Positions 49,431 to 60,771 of a DNA stretch of 64,000 nucleotides are shown here, piece after piece (the stretch's first letter is position 1; every line of letters starts with the position of its first letter). The translations under genes were made by a program, and so were the position numbers. The stretch lies in contig JARUPY010000017.1 of NCBI GenBank assembly GCA_029817715.1, forward strand, positions 1 through 64,000. The letters run 5' to 3'. Origin of the DNA: Melastoma dodecandrum. Its lineage: Eukaryota; Streptophyta; Magnoliopsida; Myrtales; Melastomataceae. Below the pieces are notes generated by a model. It was not told where the DNA came from. It did no database searches and saw only the letters and a list, made by a program, of their open reading frames with translations.

Positions 49431-50613
49431 CTTTATCTTGTTGAGGGTATATTTGGAAACTTGAGTGTACTAGTGTAGGGACCTTTCTGCCCAAAGATGT
49501 TTGGTTCTTGCATTTGGTGCATTTCGAGTATTTCTGAGGAGATCAATTGTGTTGGTCTCTATTTGATAGTTGTAATATTATCGGTTGCTCACTAGTTCAT
49601 GTATTATTTTGTATAAACAGTCTCTTTTGGTTAGCTTAAAATGATAAAGATTTAGAGGTCTCGAATTGACTTGTATAAGATGATAAATCTTAATGTACAC
49701 TTATATATCAACGTGAATTTCTTAAGTATGTCATTTTGTTTGCTTGTGAGTTACATAAGATCTTACGAGCATCCCGGAGTTGGGAGATTTCACATGATGA
49801 TACGGGCGTTTAGTTGCCAAAGCGAACCGCTTATTGAGATCCGTGGAGTTGCTTATGTGATACGTGTTGTGGTGTTTGTAACATCTGCTTAGAGCTTGAT
49901 GGGCACACAATCAAAGATTGAATGCCTTGAGTAATCATGTTTTAATAAACTTGTGGGAGATCTTAAATTTATGATCATATATTATTTCAGTGGGAGCTCC
50001 TCAACTTAATCATCTAATTGTTTTTATTAGTAGAAGTTATTGTTGACGCTCATTAGAGCATTATCCAGCATTAGATTTTCTTGATATTGTGTTGGATGTT
50101 GAGGCTTCTTACGTATACCACTCTCGTTAATTGAATTATCATTTTAAAAGGTCGAGTGGTGGCGTTTTGAAACTACCGCAGTCGAGATAAATTTGAATAA
50201 TTATGCCAATTACTATGATATTAGTGCGGTATCGACTGATTTCTAACCATGAGGAATATCACGTGGAGCCTAACGAGCCCTTATTGTTATTCTACGTGGC
50301 ATGTTTTTTATTTGCTTGGTTAGTGGGAGCCTCATATCTGTCTTGATTGAAAGACATGTTTATGAACTGTCAACACATGTTTGATACATGTACTTGTTTA
50401 TTTTGACGATCATCAATTACTGTTGTTTTGGTTATGTGCCATAGTTGAAAAAACTCAAGATCCGGTGTTTATCTTGAGCGTGACGGTTATGTCAAGTTTG
50501 AATGTCTTTTATGACAACATAAAGACTCTTGCGAGATTCATGTTTTTGACACATACATAGGAGTAGTGCTAGGTTTGTTTCATCCGGCTTCTTTGAAAGC
50601 ATAAAGTTAACGG

Positions 50614-50745
50614 ATGGTTTATCTGATTTCAACGAGAAATAAGGTTACAGAGTCGATGTTAACAGATCCACTGACTAAAGGACTTAGACCCGTAGCTTTT
50701 AAGAAACATGTTGTAGACATGGGTGACTTAGTGTTCTTCGATATT
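50614..50745 (+). pseudogene. Copia pol C-terminal scrap (end of RNase H region)
   Basis: The frame reads STRNKVTESMLTDPLTKGLR then AFKKHVVDMG, matching the conserved end of Copia pol (…ADPLTKGL…F--H---MGL). The rest of pol is absent. It keeps the natural spacing to the 3' LTR (about 600 bp), so the interior was replaced or deleted upstream of it. Confidence 0.7.
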
Positions 50746-51356
50746 TTCGGTCAGTGGGAGCTTATGATACTCTTTGGTTGTATCCGACATTTTATTTTTG
50801 TACTTTCGGTTTTTGTTGGATATTGAGTATATTCTAATCGACATTATATATATTTTGCATGCATGCAGTTACTTTTATATCTTGTGCACATGACAGTTAT
50901 TAAAGAAAATCTTGAGACTTGGTGCTTAGTCTCAAGTAGGACGGTATTGTTACTAAAGTTTGTCTCTGATAAAGCATCGTAAATTTTGCGCGCATTAAAG
51001 TTTATGAGACATATAAAGGAGCATCATTTGCTCAAAGGTCTTTCTGGCTCGTTATGGGCGTAAGGTCACAGAAAGATTAGGACCGACTGAATTAGCATCA
51101 AATTTAATCACATAAGGGATGCTAATTCGGCTACACTGCCACATTGACCCGTGACGGCTTGATTGCTTAGTGTTGTGATTATGGTTGTCTTGTATCATTG
51201 AGTGATGCTCTGACGGTCATAGTTCGATGTTGGATAATTTAGTTGGTCGGGGTTGTTGAAGATGTTGTCTTTATATTGGCCATACTGATGTCACAGCCTG
51301 AGAGTCATTTTCTAAAATATTTTTCGGGTACAATTAATGTTGCTCAAGTGGGAGAA

Positions 51357-51972
51357 TGTTAGAAATTTCTGATTTTTGGGCTTCCATTAATTGTTTATCT
51401 TTAATTTTCTTTTGCTTATTTTATTTTACTTTATTAAACTATATTTTATAAAACAGGTTGTGACATAAAGACAATGCATGAAATTCCACTAAATCGCTTA
51501 AGTCATTGGGATATGTGCATCTCGTTTGTCTAATGTGGCTTACGGTTGGATGTAGACTATTTTATAACCTATAGTCCATTGATGGATAGGACATAGGCTA
51601 CGGTATATTACGGATAGGTCCCTTCCCCTGTCCTTCAATAAATATTTAACTAAGGGGCAAAACTGACATTTCATAGAGGAAATCCTTTAGGTTTTCCTTA
51701 TATCTGGGTTAAAAACCCTGACAGAAAACAGATTGTTAGTTTCTTTTATTTTGGCCTTCTCCATCGAGAGCAGCCGTACGGGAAGGAAAAGGGGAAGAAG
51801 ATCTATGCCGCCCAAGTTACAATCATCAGCTTTACAGTATGGCGAACGTGGCGAATACGGGTATGTTTTCTTTTCCCTTGCTTTTTCTCGGTGACCGTAA
51901 ACCCGCGTAATCGATCCAGTCTTCCGCTGTTTTCTTTGTTTGTTATTCCTGTGATTGTGTGAATTTCTCACA
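51357..51972 (+). repeat. 3' LTR of the non-autonomous Copia element
   Basis: 616 bp, the counterpart of 46789-47403, followed directly by the TCGTA duplication. Confidence 0.92.
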
Positions 51973-53600
51973 TCGTAGTCATACAGTTGATCCATATGGA
52001 GGGATATTGGGCGCGATGCGACTGTGAGATTTCATTGTGGCACCGTACGTTTCCATTAATTCGTCGTCTTAGTGGGGATGGTGGGATTCAGCTTTTGTGT
52101 TTAATTTTGTTACCAACAACGATGGAAAGCAAATATATTGATGTCGGGGTAGATTTTAGTAATGCGGATGGCGGGGGCGATACACCGCTTCGGTCGACAT
52201 CGAAACATCCGAGTGCCGCTACTTTTGAGAAGGTGAAGTTGTAATTGTCATACATTCGAAGAATACAAATCTAGGTGTGTGGAGTCATTCTCATTGGTAG
52301 TTCGCCGTTTGCATATACACGTGCTGTAGCCCGAGGAAACTTGTTGCGCTTCTGTATTCCTTTGATCAGGCGAAGAAGGACGCGCTTAGTGAAGTTGGGT
52401 TTGATGGGCTCCTTCACGTGGTTAGCAAGATTGTGAACCACAATGCTTTGAGGTTGTGTATAAGGTGCTTCAATCCAGCAAGGAGGGTCATGGTCATTGA
52501 TAGTGTCGAGTACCCCATCCGTCCTGAAGATGTGGACGCGATACTTGGAGTCCGTTGTGCTAGAGTTGGGGTTCCAATGACAGGATCCCTAGAGACCGTG
52601 CGGCCGAAGCGACGTTCTCACCTTAGGAACAAGAGGATTTCAATGGCACTCGTCAAGGCGGAATTGCGTAGTCGGGATTGAGCGGAAGACTTATTCAGAG
52701 TCGAAATTTGTGTACATCCTAGGCTGCTATCTATGTCCGGGACATTCTTCGACATCCCTAAGAACTACCTTCTTGCAACATGTGACGTGGGTGCAATTCG
52801 GAACATCGATTGGGCGAGCCACGTCTTGGACCACCTCTGTGATCATGTTAGGACATACCGGGTTCGAAAGCAACGATACATAATGGGATGCGTGCACCTT
52901 CTCACAATAAGTTTGATTCCTTAGCTTTTGGTTACATTATTTTTAATTAGTTGTAGTTGAACCTTCAATCATTTGGGGTAGTGATGCTGGTTGAAATTTT
53001 TTGTATGCATCTCTTTTATGCGTTGAAGTCTTCTAAGCCTAGTTGTTCGCTCTCGAGAACATCACGTCGTACACCGTTGTGTGCAGAATTGGACGACATG
53101 ACAATCCTGGCAATTTTTAAATTATTCAATGTGGTCTATGCTGAAAATGTATGTATATGTTTCTCCTTAGTTGCCCATTACTCCATATACAGGTTGTGAG
53201 CGCATACAGTGGGAACAAATGATTGAATCGTGTGCACCTTGTCAGGATGACATGGAGACCGAAACGAATGAAGACGTGGGCGGCGGGGAGCAAATGGAGA
53301 ATGAACAACCTAAGCGGGCATTGAACAACTTGAAGGTACGAGTCACTTGGTCGTAAATAAATGTGATCTAGCTACTCTGGCATGAGCAGGTGGCTGTTAT
53401 GCTTGTGTGCAGGCTGTTGACAATCAAATTCCAAAAGTCGAGCTTAGTTTCGACGAATTGCATCGAAAATTATCTACCCCGATTAAGGAGGCCAAACAAG
53501 TGAGGTGCCTCATACGGGCGATTGCCGATGACAAGGCGTCTCAGTAGTCACTGAAGTGTGGAAAGCTGCAATGCGATCGTGGGATGGTGGAAGATGATGA
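51973..53600 (+). pseudogene. N-terminal part of a TE-associated Ulp1-protease-type plant protein, broken
   Basis: Pieces in plus-strand frames: LHVVSKIVNHNALRLCIRCF, PIRPEDVDAILGVRCARVGV (52,418-52,680), a TGA, then TFFDIPKNYLLATCDVGAIR, NIDWASHVLDHLCDHVRTYR and QRYIMGCVHLLTI (52,733-52,920). This is the pattern (I-P-DV--ILGLP ... NWA-FV-DHL ... GC--FL-IFYLD) of the N-terminal domain of plant Ulp1-peptidase-like proteins common in Mutator-type KI elements. A hydrophilic linker (53,240-53,560: FDELHRKLSTPIKEAKQVR) follows until the third hAT interrupts it. Several stops; inactive. I did not find clear Ulp1 catalytic residues downstream. Confidence 0.5.
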
Positions 53601-53608
53601 GTTTACAC

Positions 53609-55340
53609 GTGTGTAATTAAAGGCGCAAGGCGCACTTGAGGCGCAAGGGTGCGCCTTGCGCTTTAGTCCGAGGCACAAGGCGAGGCGCACGCTTTACCGT
53701 TTGAGGCGCGGTCGAAAATGAGTGAGATACATGACATGTTATTAAGTGAGAATGAGATACATCCAAAATAAGTCTAAACTATCATCACAAGTTTACATAA
53801 TATCATCAAAATACGTTTTGAAAGAGGGGTAGATAAGGAGTAGTCATCAAAATATAGTCATCATAATTACCGGCTAGCACATAATTCCATTGTCTGTGAC
53901 AATTTGAACCACATTTTCCTCTCCAACTCTTTCCACGAAGCTATCAAGGAGCTCAAACAATTTCCCTCCGGTCTTAGAATAAGCAGATGCATCCACAGAT
54001 TCAATGAACATTGTTCCCTTTCTACTATTTACCAAAACGTTTAACAAACACCGACTTTTGCGATCGGTTCAACTGTTTGACATTATAGAACAACCGTATT
54101 TGGCCCAAGATTATTCGTGATCCTTCATGAGATTCCTTGTAAATTCAAGTTCTTTCTTCAAAAGAGTCACCCGCATTTCATGAAAGCTAGGAGGCTTCAA
54201 ATTCGGGCCATATCTTCCAACGGCTTCTAACATCCATCTAGAGCTGTTCAAATTTACAACATTGAAGGCAATGCCAGCCTAATAAAAGAATCTGGCAACA
54301 TACTGAATGGTCTTTTCTCTGGCTTCTTTATCACAAGCATCGACTATATTTTGTTGTTTCTTCATTCCAACTTATGGGATTTTTGCATAATAAAAAGGTC
54401 CATTGGACCCTTCGATTGTGGCATCTTTCCCTTGAACTTTTTCAGAGGTAATGATTGGCTTGAGCCTCCTCTTTTTTTCTCCTTTTCACACCGTTCTTCA
54501 ATCTCTTCATCGTCATCTCCAATTATCTGCTCATCCACATCACAAGGTAATGTCCCTTGCGAGGCAATAGATACCGCCTTGATAGTCTTCTTTTCGAGCG
54601 TGTGCTTTCTTAATTCTTCTTTCACCTCCTTTGGACAACTTTCACATGTCTTTGCATTTCGGTTTGCCCCCATTTGATGTTGTTTTGCTCGAAATATTCC
54701 TCCGTTTGTCTCAAATCCACAAAAGTTACAAGTAACTGTGCTTCTATTATTCGGATTCTTCAAATAGTTGTATTTCCATCCCGAATCTTTTCTATTCGAG
54801 GGCGTTGATGAGACTGAAGTTCCAACGGGTGACATAATGAATTCCCTTCCCTATGAAAGCAACAAATAAAAAAGTTATAATCACACACGCAAACTTTACC
54901 AACAGAAAGATATAGGAACAAAATATAAGGACAATGTCTTTGCATAACACTCAACGAGCCGATGGATCTTTTCAATATCACTTAAAAAGGGCAAAATCGG
55001 GCATGAAGATAGATGTCCACAAATATGAGAGTAAGAACAATCTAAAGCTGCAGACAAAAACAACAGTAACAACACAAGTAAGCCCTACATCACAAAGCTA
55101 TCCTCTAGAATCGTTGTGGGAGGAGAAAGGAGGTGCGATGGCCAAGAGGTGGGTGGAGATAGGGTTAAGTCTGATTTTTAATATTTTTTCGGGTCCTTTG
55201 ATTTTTTTTTTAATTTTTACAATCAAGTCCTCATCGCCTCGAACAATAAAGCGAGAAAAGCGAGCGCCTCGTCGCCTTTCCCCGAGGAGCACCCGAGGCG
55301 CACGCTTCACTTGAGAGGCGAGCGCTTTTAATAACACTAT
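53609..55340 (-). mobile_element. Third hAT element, 1.7 kb internal-deletion derivative
   Basis: Its left end (GTGTGTAATTAAAGGCGC, about 53609) and right end (reading inwards TAGTGTTATTAAAAGCGC, about 55338) are imperfect inverted repeats. Dense GGCGC / GAGGCGC words follow at 53,620-53,710 and precede the right end at 55,255-55,325, like those of the hAT at 34,955. It carries a BED finger and part of a DUF659 core on the minus strand and nothing C-terminal. A clear 8-bp target duplication is not visible, so it is older than the 34,955 element. Confidence 0.7.
53880..54835 (-). pseudogene. hAT transposase N-terminal half (BED, DUF659), dead
   Basis: It starts near 54835 with MSPVGTSVSSTPSNRKDSGW; then comes a BED finger (CNFCGFETNGGIFRAKQHQM) and an acidic-basic linker. 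The DUF659 core (about 54,330-53,880) reads FNVVNLNSSRWMLEAVGRYG, LKPPSFHEMRVTLLKKELEF, KYGCSIMSNS, a stop, TDRKSR, then MFIESVDASAYSKTGGKLFE and VERVGEENVVQIVTDNG. The expected SD-GWTDRK with its catalytic Asp has become SNS-stop-TDRK. The rest of the transposase is deleted after VTDNG. Confidence 0.75.
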
Positions 55341-55904
55341 ACACAGCTGCCGTAACATGGGGATGGGGGAGAGGTTGAGCTGACGAAGAAGGTTGGACAG
55401 GCTCGTCCATCCGTAGTGACACCGAAGGTGATCGTTGAGATTGGGTCGCGTATGGAATTAGATGGTGTGGACGCTACCTAACCTACCTACAATAATGGGC
55501 AGCATCAAATCCTTGGAGATGACGATGGTTCTAAGACAATGGAGAGGGCGGTGGGAGCTGTGTTGGATAAGATGGCTTGTTTGTTGGGAGTCAAACCCGG
55601 GGCAGATGGCATAGAGAATAATGTGTTGGAGCCCAACCTACAGGGCGAGGATGGAGAAGACAATATCCAGGAGGTGGGGATTGAAGTTGTTCGTGCATCT
55701 GAAGCCTACATCGGTATCACACCCACTCATATAGCAGCCCCAGAAGATGTTGGTGTGAAGGTCGGTGTAGCAGCTACTTGTTTTGCGTAACCGTTCTCTT
55801 GATGCTAGTTTATTTTGTTGCCACAAAGAGATATGTTTGTGAGCGCAAAAATCTCACGATCTGCATATAGACCTGAAATGGTGTACAAACTATCGTATAA
55901 AAAA
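55341..55904 (+). other. Continuation of the broken Ulp1-like unit (linker)
   Basis: After the hAT the codon-like plus-strand DNA resumes (frame 55,539-55,790 with MERAVGAVLDKMACLLGVKP). It is hydrophilic and matches no domain I know. Its position between the N-terminal part and 57.1-58.4 kb suggests linker sequence of the same old ORF. Confidence 0.35.
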
Positions 55905-56189
55905 TGTAGCGGGTTCAATCTCTAGTCACGGACAAACCACGTGAGTCCCCTGATTCTATGCTTGCAAGATATCCGAAGTGTAGATGGGCCGAGGCTCTGG
56001 CGAATATCCGTTAGAGCTTCAGAGAGATATGCTGATGAAGATGCTGGGGCTGTAGAGCTTGATCCGGCAGGTCTTCAGGAGTGGCGAAGATCACCAGGGC
56101 TTTAGAAGCTTGATCTGGAGAGTCTTCTAGGGATGACGCTTGATCTGGAGTCTTCTAAAGATGAATGAAGAACAACAGGCTGCTGAAAC

Positions 56190-56262
56190 TTGATCTTGAA
56201 GCTTGATCTTAGAGCTTGATCTTGAGGCTTGATCTTGAACCTTGAGCTTGATCTTGGCAGCG
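56190..56262. repeat. GCTTGATCTT short tandem repeats
   Basis: Five to six imperfect copies of a ~15-bp unit with GCTTGATCTT as its core. It is adjacent to and perhaps ancestral to the longer repeats at 56,336. Confidence 0.6.
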
Positions 56263-56335
56263 CTTCGTCGTCGATCAGGTGAGGAAAAGATGCTCAAGAA
56301 CTTCGCTATCGAAGGAGCTCCTCACTCTTCAAGTT

Positions 56336-56476
56336 GTCGGAGCCTTTGGGCGTGATCTGGCAGAGCTTCGATATCTTGATGAAGTCGTCGGGGCTTTTGA
56401 GCGTGATCAGGCGGAGCTTCGATATCTTGATAAAGTCGTCGGGGCCTTTGGGCGTGATACGGCAAAGCTTCGGGGC
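56336..56476. repeat. 48-bp tandem repeat, ~2.8 copies
   Basis: Units start GTCGGAGCCTTTGGGCGTGA (56336), GTCGGGGCTTTTGAGCGTGA (56384) and GTCGGGGCCTTTGGGCGTGA (56432). The unit length is 16 codons, so minus-strand frames stay open across it. Confidence 0.8.
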
Positions 56477-56482
56477 GAGTTG

Positions 56483-56735
56483 CAGGGACCTTCGGAGATA
56501 AACCCGTAAGAGGGGCCTTCGAAGATATACCCGCAAGAGGTGCCTTCGGAGATATACCCACAAGAGTTGCCTTCGGAGATATACCCGTAAGAGGGGCATT
56601 CGGAGATAAACCCGTAAGAGGGGCCTTCGGAGATATACCCGCAAGCAAGAGGGGCCTTCGGAGATAAACCCGTAAGAGGCGCCTTCGGAGATATACCCGC
56701 AAGAGGCGCCTTCGGAGATATACCCGCAAGAGGGG
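56483..56735 (-). repeat. 27-bp minisatellite, nine copies, open in three minus-strand frames
   Basis: Unit GGGGCCTTCGGAGATATACC plus CGCAAGA, with variants at a few sites and one copy lengthened by 4 bp (AAGC near 56,643). Being 9 codons long and free of stops on the minus strand, it encodes three different nonapeptide repeats, one per frame: APLAGISPK, RRPLLRVYL and SEGPSYGYI. The 4-bp insertion shifts translation from one to another. Each frame stays open for 112-142 codons. A TATA box on the same strand lies ~170 bp upstream. Whether it is translated is unknown. Confidence 0.85.
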
Positions 56736-56902
56736 CCTTCGCCGCACCACCCACAGAAGGCCTTCGCCGCACTACACCACCCGCCGAGGGGTTTTCAAAA
56801 AAATAACTGGAATCTCTTTATAACTCAATGGGGCTTAAGAGAATAAGAGATAATAGAGAATTTTGTGTATGAGAGGTGTCTTCAAAAGGAATGAGGGAGG
56901 TC

Positions 56903-56912
56903 CTATTTATAG
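56903..56912 (-). promoter_or_regulatory. TATA box (CTATAAATA) reading towards the minisatellite
   Basis: On the minus strand CCTATAAATAGG stands ~60 bp downstream of a CCCACATCGG word, a combination common in plant LTR and gene promoters. A transcript starting ~30 bp downstream would run into the minisatellite. Confidence 0.5.
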
Positions 56913-57088
56913 GTGTAGATAGCTCCCTGGATGCCTTCTCCTTCCGATGTGGGACAAACAATAGGAATTAGGGATTGAGCTTGTGGCGCACTTGGGCTTC
57001 CATCTATTAAGGCCCTCGGTATAAAATATATAGCCCATTATATGATTTGGGCTTAGTGATAGACATTTGTAAAATTTTAATGTCTACA

Positions 57089-58870
57089 CTGTCGATTCTA
57101 GTTGAAATTAATTTCGCAGGAGAGCATATCTTTCACAAACCAGGACAAGATGCCAAGGAGCATGCTAACACGGGGGGCGGCGTCACACAAACCTTCAGTG
57201 TTTACGACCTCCCGTTCGTGGACGAGAAACCAGGCGTCCGTAAATCGAAAAGGATTCGGAAAGACATCCCCGAGGTATACGATCACGTGTTCACCTAGGG
57301 CAGCAAGGTATTCCTGACATATCGGATATATCAACGGCTAGTCTTCTCATACACCATATTTGTTTTAATTGAATAGGACATCGAAAACCTCTTACCGACA
57401 GATGTTGAAGTAGCAGACTTGAAATCGTTTTCAAGAGCAGATTGAAATGTCCTTTCATATGCCTGGAGTGACATTCTAGATCCTTGGTAGGTTTTCATTT
57501 TATTTGTGTTGTTTGGATTAATGTCGTAGACACTACGTATGGAGAGTGAACGACGAGGTGTTCAACTTATGTGTGATGTTATCCCTCGTATTGTAGTGAA
57601 TTTTTTTCCTTAGCCAATTTTATTAGCATTTCATGACATGAAACGCTGACATTGAACCCAAGTTGGTGGATTCAGAATGATGTAAGGAAGCTCTACGGGG
57701 TGGTTGAGAAATGTTTTAAATGCAAGGGCTCGGTCACCTCGATGATTATTTCTTTGGCGATCATCGATGTCTATGTTCTAGTGCTGAAAAGCAATCAATG
57801 GGATGATGGAGGAAGGATCTGGTTCCTCGGTAGTTGGTTAGGGGTATGTTGACATCCAGTTCAGGCATGACGGTCAAATTAACTTGTGTTAATAACGACG
57901 CGTCGTTTAGGAAGATAATGTTGCATGTTCAAATGCCGACAGCGTACCATACATTTGTGCATGGCCCATGTGGTTCCCTTAGAACATGCTGAGGCAGTTC
58001 GATTTGGGAAAAGGGTACGCAGCCGTCCACGTCACGATCGGGTAAGTTAGAAACAAATTGTTTTATAATAATAGTTCATCTTTCATCTTTGTAACGCTGA
58101 TTGCGGAATATTCGTGATGATGTTCATGTCATTTCCCGATCCCCCAATGGGTATTGAAGACGTTGTATGTTTCTATCACCACTATTCTTTTCGTTACGTT
58201 CTTGTTAGTGGTATTGTGCGTTTTGACATTTTTTACCTGCTGCCTTGTAGAGGGTGTCACCAATGGACAGATTCAGGTTGACGGTTAGCCTGATAAAATA
58301 TAGTGGCAATGGCATGAAGAAGTCTGTTTTGGGTAAGTTGAAGGAAGTTCAGAAGCCGAAGGAGAAAAAGGCAAGGGAAAAAAATATATGATTGACGTAC
58401 CAATATCACTAGAATGAATTCAAATATGGATTTGACCGCCGTCATTCCTTTCCGGCATGGGCTGACAAACTTGTAAATTTTTTGTTATTTTGAATTCAGG
58501 GTGACCCATGAACTAGACATACACGTACTTTCCGTTCTTAATTCAAACAGTAATATTCTAATATGCGTTTGGATGTGCAATTGACATAACATACCCAGTT
58601 TATGTCTCGGGATCAGTTGGCCGTACACGGTTAACTCGTCACCTGACTTGAATATGCGGTGTTCCATTGAGTTGGTTTCAGAAACAGTGTTGTGAGCAAT
58701 AAAGTCGTCAGCCCTTGAACTAGATGGACTTACTCGGACGAGTTCAGGACCAAGATCTCTTCTTGAAAGGACCCTCTTCCCTTTTTTCCTGTAGTTACTA
58801 AGAGTCAGCGTGTCTCCCACTTAGCAACCTCAACATCACCTGGATCTTCCATGCCTATCTCCATGGACAT
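57089..58870 (+). other. Decayed right part of the Ulp1-like unit and spacer
   Basis: A frame at 57,100-57,297 ends in GVRKSKRIRKDIPEVYDHVF, a basic patch like those before the protease domain of Ulp1-type proteins. Short broken frames follow to about 58,440 (MNPSWWIQNDVRKLYGVVEK at 57,652). I see no intact His-Asp-Cys protease triad. The 58,450-58,870 stretch holds nothing recognisable. Confidence 0.35.
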
Positions 58871-58872
58871 GG

Positions 58873-60771
58873 TTATTCCTGTATGGCATGGCATACCAGC
58901 CGATAAGAGGACACGGATTTTGCTCCCAGGTAGCATAGCCGATGGCGCACCGTCAATAGCACACCTTGCTGGAATTCTTCATCGATTATTCCGTACGTGT
59001 CTGCAATTGCAGTTATCGTACCTATTGTTTTTGCTATTTTTTTTCCAGCATTGCATAACGAGAGATGGTGGCAGACTATGCATGCCCCGACCTTCGCAAT
59101 ATGAAATAGATGCGCACATGGCAAGCAGTAAGTCTCAAAATGCAAGCAGTTGCACTGTAACATGTGTCGCGACTTTGAAGATGCAACCTCAGCACTAACA
59201 GATGCGTCATCGCAGGATCATATACGATATACAGGGGTGATGTTCCCGTCAGTCAAGCCTCCGACGAAAAATACTACTTCCCTTTGAATCTAGACCTACA
59301 CCTTACGAAATGAGCGCAATGTGTAAACTCTTCTTACATGTTTCTCGAGACGTCGTAGCATTGTCGTAGAGGGTAAGATTTATGTGAAGAATCATTGTCT
59401 TCTCTGCTTTCTCTTTGCCGTATATCCGTCACAGTTCGTTTGAAATGTTGAATGAACTTGTGAACTTTGTGAGTGGAGCTTAGGTATCCCTTCATGTACG
59501 CATGCATTCGCTCGCACCGCTGCGTGCTCCTAAGCTCGGCCCATAAATGCCCCTAGCAATACGTCTGTCACCACATATGTCTGCTTGCGTATAATTTATC
59601 AAGCCATTGATGACTAACCGAATCGAGATTCTTGACAAAAATCCTCCCACGCGAGTTCAGCCATATCATTGTGACTTGTGTTGTACATGAAGGACGAAAT
59701 TGTAGACCTCGAAGACGGATCGTGAACTCGACGGGATATGTTTCGGCTGAGATGCCAGAGGTACAAGCGATGTCTTGCATCTGGCCAGACCTCTCGTACG
59801 GCTGCTATCATTGCTCTATCTGCGTTAGTGCCCGCACTGATTGGATGTTTCGCCCCCATTGCTTTTGCATGTGTACGCAACAATCAAATGTAATCTTCCG
59901 TTTTTTCGGCGACCATTAGAGTGGCATCGAACACAGTTGTTTGGTAATGATGATTGACACCGACTATCACTACCATCTACATACCATATGCATTGGTCCT
60001 GAAGGTTGAATTAATGGCGACAACGTCGCCGAAAGCATTGTAATCCAACTTAGACGTGCTATCACACTAGTATATCCTAACAACTTCATCTACCTCGACT
60101 GACGTCAACAAGAACATTCCTTTATCTGAAACTTGTCTGGACAACAAATATGCGTAGCAAACTTCAAAATTCGCAAGATTACCTGTTCGCTCTTCCTTCA
60201 GCTTGCAGTTGTACATGTCTTTCATTAAGAAACCGACCCGATCGTGTCATCCTAAAGAATAAACCAACAGCCTCATGATATCCTATTGTCAAAATCCCAC
60301 GCTTAGCATTCTCTTTACGACTACCATGTCCTCGTATGTTACTTATCGACGTTCACGCATGAAACACGATAAGGCACTAGGAACCATCTTATGATTATGA
60401 GACAAATTCACAAATGAGACAAACCACATTCCACCCTGGACAACTGTAATTCGAAGCTCACAATGACAACCAATCCTTACGGATGGATGTTCCCACGAAG
60501 ATATGGACGGAACAACACGATGCATGGGTTGTCCTAGCCGCGAGCACACCCATCTAGGCATGACACATTCCCCATTTCGGCACCAACGCGCATCCTGTTT
60601 CCTAATAGAGAACCCATGAACTATCACGTACAACTTGAATAATTGACCCACCTCATCTACCGCCACGAATGACATTTTCCACAAATTTTTCTCATACAAG
60701 CTTGACACATTCTTCAAACACTTCGTCATTGCTTCATAATCCATACCGGCCTCAAACTTAACAAAAACCAA
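58873..60771 (-). pseudogene. FAR1/FHY3-type Mutator transposase, nearly full length but dead
   Basis: In order on the minus strand: FAR1 DNA-binding domain (60,771-60,343: LFKLYVIVHGFSIRKQDARW, then MWFVSFVNLSHNHKM); a KDMYN-type segment (about 60,220: VGFLMKDMYNCKLKEERTG); MULE core with YNAFGDVVAINSTFRTNAYG (about 60,010), VNHHYQTTVFDATLMVAEKT, LLRTHAKAMGAKHPISAGTN and VWPDARHRLYLWHLSRNIS; ERMHAYMKGYLSSTHKVHKF (about 59,490); SWIM zinc finger QCNCLHFETYCLPCAHLFHI (59,155). Both early acidic sites look changed: AINST where relatives have F-D-T-T, and GTNAD where relatives have TDQD. At least two stops and several frame changes. It converges on the Ulp1-like ORF, a pairing known from KI-type MULEs. 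Confidence 0.8.

Larger units (their letters stand above)
46789..51972 (+). mobile_element. Non-autonomous Copia LTR retrotransposon, young, 5.2 kb
   Basis: LTRs at 46789-47403 and 51357-51972 are nearly identical (about 97% by eye). Each starts TGTTAGAAATT and ends AATTTCTCACA. Flanking TCGTA duplications (46784-46788 and 51973-51977) are perfect. The primer binding site TGGTATCAGAGC is at 47406-47417, and a purine tract (AAGTGGGAGAA) precedes the right LTR. The 3.95-kb interior has no gag, protease, integrase or reverse transcriptase; only a scrap of the pol C-terminus remains at 50,614-50,745. It must have moved with proteins from a relative. Confidence 0.93.
55905..57088 (-). mobile_element. 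LTR-like or captured promoter module with minisatellites
   Basis: On the minus strand it begins TGTAGACATTAAAATT (57088) and ends AACCCGCTACA (55905), an LTR-like TG...CA pair. It holds CCCACATCGG and a TATA box (CTATAAATA at about 56903-56912), then the minisatellites. No target duplication (AAAAA against CTGTC) and no primer binding site were found, so the boundaries are tentative. Codon-like Ulp1-unit DNA on both sides suggests it is an insertion. Confidence 0.35.

Noticed and set aside
56306..56772. Three overlapping minus-strand open frames of 112-142 codons
   Set aside because: They are all the same minisatellite read in three frames. I list the repeat, not three genes.
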